DNA from: Azohydromonas australica DSM 1124
Lineage (GTDB): Bacteria > Pseudomonadota > Gammaproteobacteria > Burkholderiales > Burkholderiaceae_C
Reading direction: 5' to 3'
Length of the DNA stretch: 54,761 nucleotides
Assembly (NCBI RefSeq): GCF_000430725.1
Contig: NZ_KE387221.1
Coordinates: 11,215-65,975 of the forward strand
Positions 45,455 to 53,255 of this stretch are shown in pieces. Within the stretch, counting starts at the first letter, position 1. Each line of letters starts with the position of its first letter. The notes beneath the pieces are model-generated. The model was not told the origin of the DNA and searched no databases. It saw nothing but the letters and a program-made list of their open reading frames with translations. Position numbers and translations under genes: made by a program.

Positions 45455-47482
45455 TCACAGCCAGAACACCTGCCTCAGGAAGCGCAGGGTGCGGTGCGTC
45501 ATGATCCACAGCACGCTGCGGTCGCCCGCCTCCAGCCGCGCAGTACCGCCCATGCCGGGGCGCCACCAGGCGGCCGCGCCCGCCTCGACGCGCGCACGCG
45601 CCAGGAAGACGTTGCGCCGATCGCGCAGCGTGGCCACCGGGTCCACCCGCTCGACGATGAGCGGAAATCTCAGGTCGGGCCGGCCGACGAAGGCGAACTC
45701 GCCACGGCTGCCGGCCTGCACCTCGTGCACGTCCACCTGGTCGATCTCCAGCTCCAGGTAGGTGTCGGTGGTCTGCGCCAGCTTGAGCAGCAGGTCGCCC
45801 TTGCGCACCGGGGCACCCAGGTTCTTCTTGAGCTCGCCCTCGACCACCACGCCGTCGTGCGGCGCGCGCACCTGGGCCTGGGCAAGCTGGTGGCGAATGA
45901 GCTCCAGCTTGGAGGCCGCCTGCTGCTGGCGCGCCAGCGTCACCTGCATGTCGCCGAGCTGCTGCAGCGCCTGCGCCTTCTCCGCGTCGTGGGTGTGGCG
46001 CGTCACGTCGGCCGCGGCCATCGAGGCTTCCAGCTGCAGGTCGCGCGTGTCCAGCTCCACCAGCGGCGTGCCGGCCTTGACGGTGTCGCCGATCTCGACG
46101 TGCACGCGCCGCAGGTAGCCGTCGAAGGGGGCGGGCATGAACAGCACGTCCTTGCTGCGCAGCGTCACCTGGGTCTCGACCCGGTACGGCCAGGGCGTGA
46201 AGGTCACGCCCAGCAGCACCAGCGCCAGCGTGGCCGCGGCCAGCTTCCAGGCGGTATGGCGCGTGGCCATCAGCGTGTGGGCGTGCCAGCGGCGCAGTCC
46301 CGCCCACAGGCGCGCGCCGGCCCAGCGGTCGCGCGCCTGCAGCGCGGCCAGGTGGCGGCCGCAGGCCTGGGCGGTCAGGCGCAGCGCCCACACCTGCGCC
46401 GGCGCCAGCGCCTGGCGCCGGCGCTCCAGCGCGAGCACGGCCACGACCTCGTCGTCCACGTGCACGGGCACCGACAGCAGGTGGCCGCAGCCCTGGGTGC
46501 GGGCGTAGTGCTCGTGGGCGCGCCCGGCCAGGCGCGCGCCGGGCGGCAGGGGCCAGGCCACCTCGCAAGCCTGCTGCTGCGCCTCTTCCATCGCGGCTTC
46601 CAGGTCGCGCGTGGCGGTGGCGCGGTCGTCGAACTTCTCGACGTGGCTGATCGCGCCCAGGCGCACGCCGTGAGCCTCGACCCGGCCCAGCGCCACGCGG
46701 TCGCAGCCGTAGGTGGCCGCCAGCTCGTTGCACAGCGCCAGCGCGGCGCGCATGTAGCGGGTCTCGCCCTGCAGCCGGATGGAAAGCTGCAGGATGTCGT
46801 AAAGCCGCTCGGCACTCTCCACGGCGGGCAGGGGCGCCGCGGCGGGTGCCGGCACGGGTTCTTCGGCCTCCGCGGCCGGAACCGGGGAGTCCGCGGCAGC
46901 CTGGACGGCCGATGCCGATGCCGATGCCGATGCCGATGCCGATGCCGATGCCGATGCCGATGCCGATGCGGATTCAGGTGCAGGCGCACCGGCCCGGCGC
47001 CGCAGGTGCTGCAGGAACTGCAGCGGCACGTCGGCCGCCAGCGACGCCAGCGGCAGCAAGGCCTCGGCCTCGGCGCGCGCATCGCGCGGCAGCAGCACCG
47101 CCAGCACCGTGGACTCGGCCTTGGGCTGCGGACCCACGGCCAGCGCCACCGCCAGCGCGCTGCCCTCGCCCCCACCGGTCCGGCCGGCATCGAAACAGGG
47201 CGACACGTCCAGCGCGTCACCGGCCAGGCGCAGCAGCCAGCGCGCGTCGGCCCCTGCCGCGGCGCCGGCAGGCCACTGCACGGGCGATTCCCAGGGACGG
47301 TCGCCGTGGACCGTCAGTACCAGGACCCGGCGTGCGGCGAAGGCGACCGCCACGGCCTCGACATAGGCGGGCCAGAAGGCAGCGGCGTCACCATCGAATT
47401 CGCCCAGCGCCGACAGCGCCGCCACACGGCGGCGCTCGGCCACGGGCGCAGTGCCCGGCGGGTCCAGCATTGCGGCGTCCAT
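45455..47482 (-). CDS. GAF-domain / HlyD-type membrane fusion protein
   Basis: A 675-residue inner-membrane protein. Residues about 30-160 look like a degenerate GAF-type domain, then comes a Ser-Ala run (171-192) and a Pro/Ala linker to about 220. A better GAF domain spans about 225-385 (LYDILQLSIRLQGETRYMRA, CDRVALGRVEAHGVRLGAIS, GHLLSVPVHVDDEVVAVLAL). A single membrane helix at about 411-430 (AWKLAAATLALVLLGVTFTP) separates it from a periplasmic adaptor half: barrel-sandwich FMPAPFDGYLRRVHVEIGDT, a coiled coil with RQQQAASKLELIRHQLAQAQ, and VRAPHDGVVVEGELKKNLGA. GAF domains sense small molecules or dimerise; here one would face the cytoplasm and be joined to the export adaptor. The ATG lies 6 bases after the upstream stop. 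The architecture is unusual; function is inferred. Confidence 0.9.
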   Translation of the reverse strand: MDAAMLDPPGTAPVAERRRVAALSALGEFDGDAAAFWPAYVEAVAVAFAARRVLVLTVHGDRPWESPVQWPAGAAAGADARWLLRLAGDALDVSPCFDAGRTGGGEGSALAVALAVGPQPKAESTVLAVLLPRDARAEAEALLPLASLAADVPLQFLQHLRRRAGAPAPESASASASASASASASASASASAVQAAADSPVPAAEAEEPVPAPAAAPLPAVESAERLYDILQLSIRLQGETRYMRAALALCNELAATYGCDRVALGRVEAHGVRLGAISHVEKFDDRATATRDLEAAMEEAQQQACEVAWPLPPGARLAGRAHEHYARTQGCGHLLSVPVHVDDEVVAVLALERRRQALAPAQVWALRLTAQACGRHLAALQARDRWAGARLWAGLRRWHAHTLMATRHTAWKLAAATLALVLLGVTFTPWPYRVETQVTLRSKDVLFMPAPFDGYLRRVHVEIGDTVKAGTPLVELDTRDLQLEASMAAADVTRHTHDAEKAQALQQLGDMQVTLARQQQAASKLELIRHQLAQAQVRAPHDGVVVEGELKKNLGAPVRKGDLLLKLAQTTDTYLELEIDQVDVHEVQAGSRGEFAFVGRPDLRFPLIVERVDPVATLRDRRNVFLARARVEAGAAAWWRPGMGGTARLEAGDRSVLWIMTHRTLRFLRQVFWL
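46909..46968. repeat. Hexanucleotide microsatellite (CCGATG)x10 inside the GAF/HlyD gene
   Basis: Ten perfect consecutive copies of CCGATG (plus strand), read on the minus strand as alternating Ser and Ala codons (TCG GCA), giving residues about 171-192 of the GAF/HlyD protein. The unit is six bases, so gain or loss of copies changes linker length by two residues without a frameshift. Confidence 0.97.
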
Positions 47483-47488
47483 GGCGGA

Positions 47489-48391
47489 TCACCGCCCTTT
47501 GGCCGGGGGCGCGCCGCCGCCGGGCAGCACCAGCCGGCCGGTCACGCCGGGGCGCACCGAGCCGTCGGCGTTGTCGAATTCGGCCGTCAATGCCACCAGG
47601 CCGCTGGCCGGATCGGCCACCGGCGACAGGAACACCACCTGCGCCGCGCGCGCCACGTCACGCCCCTCGGGCCCCAGGCGCAGCGTCACCTTGGCGCCGG
47701 GCGCGACGCGGGACGCCTCGACCGCGGGCACGTTGCCCAGGAAGCGCACCCGGCTGGTGTCCGACACCATCAGCACCGGCTCGTGGGCCGCCACGCTCTC
47801 GCCCTCGCGGAAATGGATCTTCGTCACCACGCCGTTGACCGGCGAGCGCAGGAAGCGCTTGTCGAAGGCCTCCTGCGCCAGGTCCAGCTCGACGCGCTCG
47901 CGCTGCTTGGACGCCTCCAGCACGCGGCGCTCGGCCCTCACGTTGCTCAGCGCCAGCTCCTCGTCCTCGACCTGCTTGCGCGCCATGCCCCCGCTGTCGA
48001 ACAGCCGGCGCGCGGCGGCCAGCTGCTCGGCCAGCATCGCCTCGCGCTGGCGCAGCTCGTCCATGCGGGCGACATCGCGCAGGATGAGCGTGCGGCGCTC
48101 GACCTCCAGGCCCTCGGCGCGGTGGTCCAGTTGCAGCAGCAACTGGCCGCGGCGCACCCGGTCGCCTTCGCGCATCAGGACGCGGTCGATCTTGCCCGTC
48201 ACCGTGAGGCTGAGCTTGACCTCGCTCAGCGCCTGCGTGTAGCCGATTGCGGTGGCAACCGGGGCCGAGGCGGTCTGCGCCGGTGTCCAGGATGCGGCCC
48301 CGCCCAGCGCAAGGGCCAGCAGGCCCAGGCGCCATGCCCGGCGCGGACCGGCACCCGCGCGCGGTCCCTGGGGGTACTGCCGGGCGGTCAT
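47489..48391 (-). CDS. RND/HlyD-type periplasmic adaptor subunit
   Basis: A 300-residue membrane fusion protein with an N-terminal signal peptide (RRAWRLGLLALALGGAASW, cleavage probably after a following Ala). The barrel-sandwich halves are VTGKIDRVLMREGDRVRRGQ LLLQLD and LRSPVNGVVTKIHFREGESV, separated by a helical hairpin (about 95-165, VERRTLILRDVARMDELRQR). A beta-barrel part follows with VRFLGNVPAVEASRVAPGAK and a closing SVRPGVTGRLVLPGG. It resembles RND efflux adaptors that contact TolC. It overlaps the TolC-like gene by four bases (ATGA) and is followed after 6 bases by the GAF/HlyD gene. No RND pump or ABC subunit is nearby, so it most likely serves the cassette described here. It is short for the family because the outer barrel region is brief. 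Confidence 0.9.
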   Translation of the reverse strand: MTARQYPQGPRAGAGPRRAWRLGLLALALGGAASWTPAQTASAPVATAIGYTQALSEVKLSLTVTGKIDRVLMREGDRVRRGQLLLQLDHRAEGLEVERRTLILRDVARMDELRQREAMLAEQLAAARRLFDSGGMARKQVEDEELALSNVRAERRVLEASKQRERVELDLAQEAFDKRFLRSPVNGVVTKIHFREGESVAAHEPVLMVSDTSRVRFLGNVPAVEASRVAPGAKVTLRLGPEGRDVARAAQVVFLSPVADPASGLVALTAEFDNADGSVRPGVTGRLVLPGGGAPPAKGR

Positions 48392-49986
48392 GGCTGGAAG
48401 CGGTCGAGCAGCGTGCCCCGGGCTGCGTCGAGCAGCACCTGCGCCTTGGCGTGCTGCGTCTGCTGCTCCAGCATCACCAGCCGGGCGCTGCTGGAGCGCT
48501 CCTCGCTCACCAGCACGTCGCGCATCGCGACGCGGCCTTCGAGCATGCGTCGGCGGTCCAGCTCCAGCAGCCGCTGCTCGCGCGCGGCCACCTCGCCGGC
48601 GAGCTGCCAGCGCTGCAGCGCGCTGCCGATCAGGCCGATGCTGGTGTCGATGTCGTTGGCGATGGACGCTTCCAGCATGTCCACGGTCTGGCGCGCATCG
48701 TCACGCCGCGTCAGTGCCGCGCGCAGGTCCGCCTGGCCCTGTTCGTTCTCGCCCAGCGGGAAAGCCATCTGCAGCCCGATCGACCAGGTGGGGTAGTCCT
48801 TCATGCGCTGGTAGCTCAGTGACTGCGAGCGGTCCACGGACAGGCCGTTGACGCCGGCGCTCATCAGCAGGTCCACGCGCGGCGCCAGCTGGTTGCGTGC
48901 GTAGCCGATCTGCACCTCTTCGCGCTCCAGCGCCAGGCGCTTGGCCTTGAGGTCCGGCCGGCCCTCGCGCGCATGCTCGATGCTCTGGAGCACCGAGGGC
49001 AGCTCGGCACGCATCTCGGGCAGCGGATCGGTCGCCCGCCACGGCTGCGGCTGGTCCAGCACGCGGGAACCCACCAGGGTGCGCAGCCGGTTCATGCGGT
49101 CCAGCCGCTGCTGCTCGGCCTCGGACAGCGACGAGCGGTAGCGGCTGAGCGAGCTCTCGACCTCCCAGGTGTCGGACTCGGGGGCGCGGCCCTGGCGCAC
49201 CCGGGCCTGGGCTTCGGCCAGCATGCGCTGGCCCATCTGGATGCGCTCCTGGGCGATCGCCACGCGCTGCTGGGCGAAGGCCAGGTCCAGGTAGGCCAGG
49301 CAGGCCTCGGCCACCACGCTGGACTCAGTGTCCAGGCTGTTGAGGGCCGCCGCCTGCGCGTCGAGCTCGGCCACGCGCACCCGCGCCAGCGTGACGTCGC
49401 GGCCGAAGTCGCGCGCCAGCGGCTGCGTCAGCGTGAAGCCGTAGAAGGCGCGGTGGTCGTAGAGATCGTTCTGGCGCAGTGCGCGCGTGACGTTGGTGAT
49501 GAAGTCCGACAGCGTGGCCTTGGCCTCGACCTTGGCACCCGTCTCCGTCAGCTTGCTCAAGCCCACCGAGTAGTCCTGGCCGCGGCGGTCATAGATGCCG
49601 GCGACCTGGTTGCTCACCTGGTAGCGCGAGAGATCCTCTTCCGGCGTGGTGCGCTGCAGCTGGCGCCCGTTCGAGAACGCGACGTTGGCGTTGGGCTGGA
49701 AGGCCCCACGCGCCTTGCCCACGGCGGCCTCGGCGATGGCATGCTCGTTGGCCCGCGACTGGATCGAGCGGTTGCCCGCGCGCAGGGCCTGCACCATCTG
49801 CCGCAGCGACACGCCAAGCTCAGCCGGCGCGGCCACGGCAAGCTCCGCTACCGGGCTCTGGGCCTTGCCCGCCAGCGGCCAGGTGCCGCACAGCAGGATG
49901 GCGGCGCCACACACCGCCTTCAAGACAGGGCGTCCAAGCAGTGTGCGGGAGATGGTGGCCGGGGCAGGAGGGGAATTCCGGAACAT
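48388..49986 (-). CDS. TolC family outer-membrane factor
   Basis: The product from the chosen ATG (49984-49986) has 532 residues; AAAGG lies five bases upstream, and the following MFRNSPPAPATISRTLLGRP plus VLKAVCGAAILLCGTWPLAG form a signal peptide ending near KAQS. A longer frame upstream to 50088 adds residues with no signal character. Two long homologous halves typical of TolC are visible: FQPNANVAFSNGRQL, YGFTLTQPLARDFGRDVTLA, VVAEACLAYLDLAFAQQRVA and, in the second half, LAPRVDLLMSAGVNGLS, WSIGLQMAFPLGENEQGQAD and RRMLEGRVAMRDVLVSEERS. It should form the trimeric outer-membrane and periplasmic channel for the adaptors encoded next. First gene of the putative operon, four-base overlap with the adaptor gene. 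Confidence 0.93.
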   Translation of the reverse strand: MFRNSPPAPATISRTLLGRPVLKAVCGAAILLCGTWPLAGKAQSPVAELAVAAPAELGVSLRQMVQALRAGNRSIQSRANEHAIAEAAVGKARGAFQPNANVAFSNGRQLQRTTPEEDLSRYQVSNQVAGIYDRRGQDYSVGLSKLTETGAKVEAKATLSDFITNVTRALRQNDLYDHRAFYGFTLTQPLARDFGRDVTLARVRVAELDAQAAALNSLDTESSVVAEACLAYLDLAFAQQRVAIAQERIQMGQRMLAEAQARVRQGRAPESDTWEVESSLSRYRSSLSEAEQQRLDRMNRLRTLVGSRVLDQPQPWRATDPLPEMRAELPSVLQSIEHAREGRPDLKAKRLALEREEVQIGYARNQLAPRVDLLMSAGVNGLSVDRSQSLSYQRMKDYPTWSIGLQMAFPLGENEQGQADLRAALTRRDDARQTVDMLEASIANDIDTSIGLIGSALQRWQLAGEVAAREQRLLELDRRRMLEGRVAMRDVLVSEERSSSARLVMLEQQTQHAKAQVLLDAARGTLLDRFQP

Positions 49987-50935
49987 GACAACCTTTGAAC
50001 AACACCGGCGAACTGAGCACGGGAACACCGACAAGCGACGCGTACCGCGCTGGTGATGGGCAAGGGGCAGCAGCACCGCGCACCGCACAGCCGCGGCTTA
50101 TACATATCAACAATGATGATAAAGGAGGTTACAAATAATGAACGTGACCGTTCTGCCCTTGCGCTGGATCTGCACACGGGTTGCGTGACAAGTTCACGTG
50201 CTGCAATACCGGCGCCGGGAGCGCACGCCTGCGGGAACAGCATTTCGCCGGCAGTCCCCAGACGTTGACCGACCACCTGGCCTCCTCGGACTGGACCGCT
50301 CGGGCGACAAGCGCCGAGCCCTTTCGGCCAGACCCTCTTTCGGTCACGACAGTCCTGTCTGCAGCCCTAGCCCTACCGATGCAAGGCCCGCTGCAAGCCC
50401 TGCCGGATCAGGGCGCGCGACGAAGTACTCGTCGAAATCAGCCACCACGGCTTGCGGCCGGTTCGCGTCTTGTCCGTATATCGCCACGGCCACAAGCAGC
50501 GCATGCGCCGTCTGCTACAGGGATGCTGCAGCGGGTCATCTCGGCACCGTGTAGGCATACGGCGCCATCGCTTTCCCAGCTGGAAGCCACGCAATTTGCG
50601 CCACGTATAAGGGCGCTAATCCAAGAGAAATTTCTTGTCTCGTCATTAAGACCTTAAGCTCGTATACACCCAACGGAATTTCCCATGCCCCCTGAAATCT
50701 CGAAGGCTCATGGAATCCAAGCACTAAATACAATCGGAGAGGCAGAGCGCCAATATATGATAAAGGCGCACCTGCAAAAACACCGACCGTGCATTCTGCA
50801 AGCCAAAAGCGAAGCCACGAATTATGCTATTCCGTCCATCCCTAAGGCCTATGGCATCCACCAAAAGACAGATCGAACTGTTAAGCGTCTTTGTCAAGGA
50901 TGTCGCTTCAACTCCTTCTTCTTGGTGCGAATAAA
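49987..50935. other. Gene-poor stretch between export operon and glycan genes
   Basis: About 950 bases in which no reading frame looks like a real protein: the candidates at 50181-50657, 50685-50939 (plus) and 50373-50594, 50536-50733 (minus) have no recognisable domains and uneven composition. The left part is G+C-rich; an A+T-rich patch at 50095-50140 is the best promoter site for the minus-strand operon; from about 50.6 kb the base composition drops to that of the glycan genes. Two loosely similar segments begin near 50705 and 50845 (AAGGCYTATGGMATCCA-like). Confidence 0.6.
50095..50140 (-). promoter_or_regulatory. Candidate promoter/operator region of the export operon
   Basis: An A+T-rich island in otherwise very G+C-rich DNA, 110-155 bases upstream of the TolC-like start. 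On the minus strand it contains TATAAG as a possible -10 element, with only weak -35 candidates. It also contains the inverted repeat TATCA-N7-TGATA (50105-50121), which could be an operator. No transcription start can be read from sequence alone. Confidence 0.3.
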
Positions 50936-51808
50936 TTAGCCAAACGTGCTATTTCTTAACAATGCACGCTTAATCAGACGTTTACTTGCGCTCAACAAGG
51001 TGCTGTGCCAAGGCTGATCAATATTGCCTTGCAAACGACGATTAAAATACGGCACCCCCTCAATATCAACCCCAAATAACTGCTTCCTTTGCGGCGTATT
51101 AGCAAATCGCTCCAAATCAGTTGGCACCGAATTGGCGTAGTGTTTCATCCAATAATGCGAATAAGCATAAATAATCGATTTCCTAACCACATCGCTTCGA
51201 TTATCAAGCGCCATGTGCAACAGATGGGTGTTGAATATCACTGCATCTCCCGCTTTTGGGACAATCTTAACCGCGGCCGGAGATTTTTCGACATCGGCGA
51301 TTACAGGCGTCGGGTGCTTTGCCGGGTAGCGGTGACTACCAGGAATAAAAGCCAAGCAGCCTTGGTCGGGGCGCAGGTCCTCAATAAAATAATGTATTTT
51401 GACGAGGAAATTGGAAGTGTGCGCGTGATCTACACCCAAGACGCTCATCATATCAGAGTGCCAAGGCGGAGTGAACGTTGGCCCAGGATAGAAGAGTCGT
51501 GCATGAGTATGGTTGAGCTGTATATCTTGACCAACAATATCAACCAACAATTCGAAGATCGTCGACAAATCCACTAAATCCACAAACACGGAGCCTTGAT
51601 CTAAAATATTTGGAATGTCAAAGAATCGGGCTTCCCCAGTGCCTACCTTCACTGACTGGCGCCATTGATCATAATAGCGCTGACTGGCCGCATCAAAAGC
51701 GACCTGGGTATTCTGCAGCACACCAGAAGGTATAACTTCTTTCAAATGAAGAAACCCTTGGGTTTCGAACTTCAACTTCAGTTCCGCTATTTCTTGTCGA
51801 GAAAACAC
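50936..51808 (-). CDS. Phytanoyl-CoA dioxygenase (PhyH) family Fe(II)/2-oxoglutarate oxygenase
   Basis: A 290-residue protein starting at GTG (51806-51808) with AAGGGG upstream on the minus strand. It has the iron-binding facial triad of the PhyH family: HSD (His117, Asp119) in FTPPWHSDMMSVLG and the distal His198 in GDAVIFNTHLLHMALDN, with Arg209 in SDVVRKSI as the likely 2-oxoglutarate ligand. GCLAFIPGSHRYPAKH is also typical. It is cytoplasmic, with no signal peptide. The substrate cannot be told; in a surface-glycan cluster it may hydroxylate a sugar, lipid or amino-acid precursor. Its G+C content is much lower than that of the export operon. It lies about 230 bases downstream of the GT4 gene on the same strand. 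Confidence 0.9.
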   Translation of the reverse strand: MFSRQEIAELKLKFETQGFLHLKEVIPSGVLQNTQVAFDAASQRYYDQWRQSVKVGTGEARFFDIPNILDQGSVFVDLVDLSTIFELLVDIVGQDIQLNHTHARLFYPGPTFTPPWHSDMMSVLGVDHAHTSNFLVKIHYFIEDLRPDQGCLAFIPGSHRYPAKHPTPVIADVEKSPAAVKIVPKAGDAVIFNTHLLHMALDNRSDVVRKSIIYAYSHYWMKHYANSVPTDLERFANTPQRKQLFGVDIEGVPYFNRRLQGNIDQPWHSTLLSASKRLIKRALLRNSTFG

Positions 51809-52040
51809 TTTATGATCCCCTTATTTTGCAGGCGTCAGTAATTGACATTAGCCTCAATGACGCTGGAATTATAGCGCAACGTTGAATCCAACCTGTTGCA
51901 TGTGACAGTCTGCGCAATGATTTTGCTTTATAGTAAACTAGAATTTCACGCAGGCATTACGGTGATCGCTGATCGTACCCACACTACCTCCACGATAGTA
52001 GCCAAAATTGGTATTCACCACAGATACTCAATAGGCATGA

Positions 52041-53132
52041 TCATGATGGGTATATCCCAAGTTCAGCGTAAATAAGCATGAGTGCGTCAACCATGCGCTC
52101 TATGCCGTAGAGTGATTGGCATCGCTGTGCCGCAGCGGCACCCATGCGGGCCCGTAACTGGGGTTGACGCGCTAAGGCATCGAGCGCTTCGGCCAAAGCT
52201 TCTGCAGTGTCAGCTGGCACGACCAAACCCTCTATACCGTCACGCACGGCCTCAGGCATCGCACCCACCGCAGTGACGACGGCTGGCAAGCCCATGGCCA
52301 TTGCTTCCAAAAGCGCCATCGGTAGTCCTTCGGCCAGTGAAGGGAGCACAAAGCCTTGGGCACTGGACAGCAGATCTACTTTTGCATCATCGATCAATGG
52401 ACCGAGTAATCGACAGCGAGATTGCAAGCCCTGCTGATAAATCTCCTGTTCGGCCAAAACCGTGGCACCAAGCTCCCCGTCACCACCAACTAAGTCCACT
52501 GTCCAACTCTCGCGCGCAAGTGCAGCCGCCTTCAACAGCACATGCACGCCTTTGCGGTGCGCCAAATTTCCCAAGAACACAAATCGAGGAACACTCGAAT
52601 TAGACGCTACCGAATGAGCAGTACGCGAAATGGCAACACCATTGCTCACCACTCTGATATCTGCACCAGGCCAGTGCTTAGAAAGCCTCTCTTGCCATCC
52701 GGGCGATAATGCAATAACTACTGCGCAGCGCTGAGCAAGCCAATGCGCGAGCTTGGCTAGCGGCCAATTCAAAGTACATAGGAAACTGTCGAAGCGTGCG
52801 CCGTGCACGTGGAGAATAACCGGCGCACCGCGTAGACGGCTCAGCACGAGCAACGCGCCGTCCAGGAAAAAGGTAAATCCATCGCACGTATGGATATGAA
52901 CCACTGGCCGCGGGAATTGACCCAGATTACACCACCATCGGGCCATAAGCTTCAGCCGTGTAATAACACCCAACCACAAGGGGCGCCCTTGAGGGGTAGT
53001 TTTTCCTGTTTCAAAGAAATCGAGCTTGGCACGGCGAGAGAGTGTCGAAGCCTTAAGAGCATCCAAAACTGAAGCCATGCCGCCAATAGCAGGAGGAAGT
53101 GGCCCGGACATTACAATTTTAAAACGATTCAT
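52041..53132 (-). CDS. Glycosyltransferase family 4 protein
   Basis: A 363-residue GT4/GT-B enzyme. The N-terminal domain opens with MSGPLPPAIGGMASVLDAL, a glycine-rich acceptor-side loop, and has VVHIHTCDGFTFFLDGA and APVILHVHGARFDSFL. The C-terminal nucleotide-sugar domain has RFVFLGNLAHRKGVHVLLKA, VDLVGGDGE and the E-x7-E motif in EGLPMALLEAMAMGLPAVVT (Glu268, Glu276). It would add a sugar to a lipid-linked glycan on the cytoplasmic face of the inner membrane; donor and acceptor are unknown. No clear ribosome binding site precedes the ATG at 53130-53132. It lies about 100 bases downstream of the PEP-CTERM-type transferase gene, same strand. Confidence 0.93.
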   Translation of the reverse strand: MNRFKIVMSGPLPPAIGGMASVLDALKASTLSRRAKLDFFETGKTTPQGRPLWLGVITRLKLMARWWCNLGQFPRPVVHIHTCDGFTFFLDGALLVLSRLRGAPVILHVHGARFDSFLCTLNWPLAKLAHWLAQRCAVVIALSPGWQERLSKHWPGADIRVVSNGVAISRTAHSVASNSSVPRFVFLGNLAHRKGVHVLLKAAALARESWTVDLVGGDGELGATVLAEQEIYQQGLQSRCRLLGPLIDDAKVDLLSSAQGFVLPSLAEGLPMALLEAMAMGLPAVVTAVGAMPEAVRDGIEGLVVPADTAEALAEALDALARQPQLRARMGAAAAQRCQSLYGIERMVDALMLIYAELGIYPS

Positions 53133-53230
53133 GTCAGTCGAAATAGAACAACAATGGCGCGCTTTGCCATAGAAAACCTTGTGTACCCGCTGAACAACGT
53201 GTATTCCGCGCTGTCAACACTGATGACGCC

Positions 53231-53255
53231 GTTCAAGCAGACGTACGGCTTGAAC
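53231..53255 (-). terminator. Hairpin at the 3' end of the PEP-CTERM-type transferase gene
   Basis: A perfect 8-base inverted repeat, GTTCAAGC and GCTTGAAC, with a 9-base loop. It overlaps the last codons of the gene and is not followed by a T-run on the minus strand, so it is at best a weak or partial terminator, or chance. Confidence 0.25.

Noticed and set aside
43315..45504. Plus-strand frame of 729 codons
   Set aside because: Antisense of the M50/HlyD gene, His/Arg/Gln-rich, no domains; the minus-strand frame has HEFGH and the second M50 motif.
45378..46733. Minus-strand frame of 451 codons overlapping the GAF/HlyD gene
   Set aside because: Shadow frame; the overlapping 675-residue GAF/HlyD frame has recognisable domains and operon-like spacing.
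50181..50657. Plus-strand 158-codon frame in the gene-poor stretch
   Set aside because: No recognisable motif, no ribosome binding site, and it crosses the composition break near 50.6 kb.
50685..50939. Plus-strand 84-codon frame, product MPPEISKAHG...
   Set aside because: No ribosome binding site or domain, and it runs into the 3' end of the PhyH gene; the two KAHGIQ/KAYGIH phrases reflect a loose DNA repeat only.
51842..51875. TTGACA followed by TATAGC on the plus strand
   Set aside because: The spacing is about 22 bases, too long for a sigma-70 promoter, and no plus-strand gene follows.
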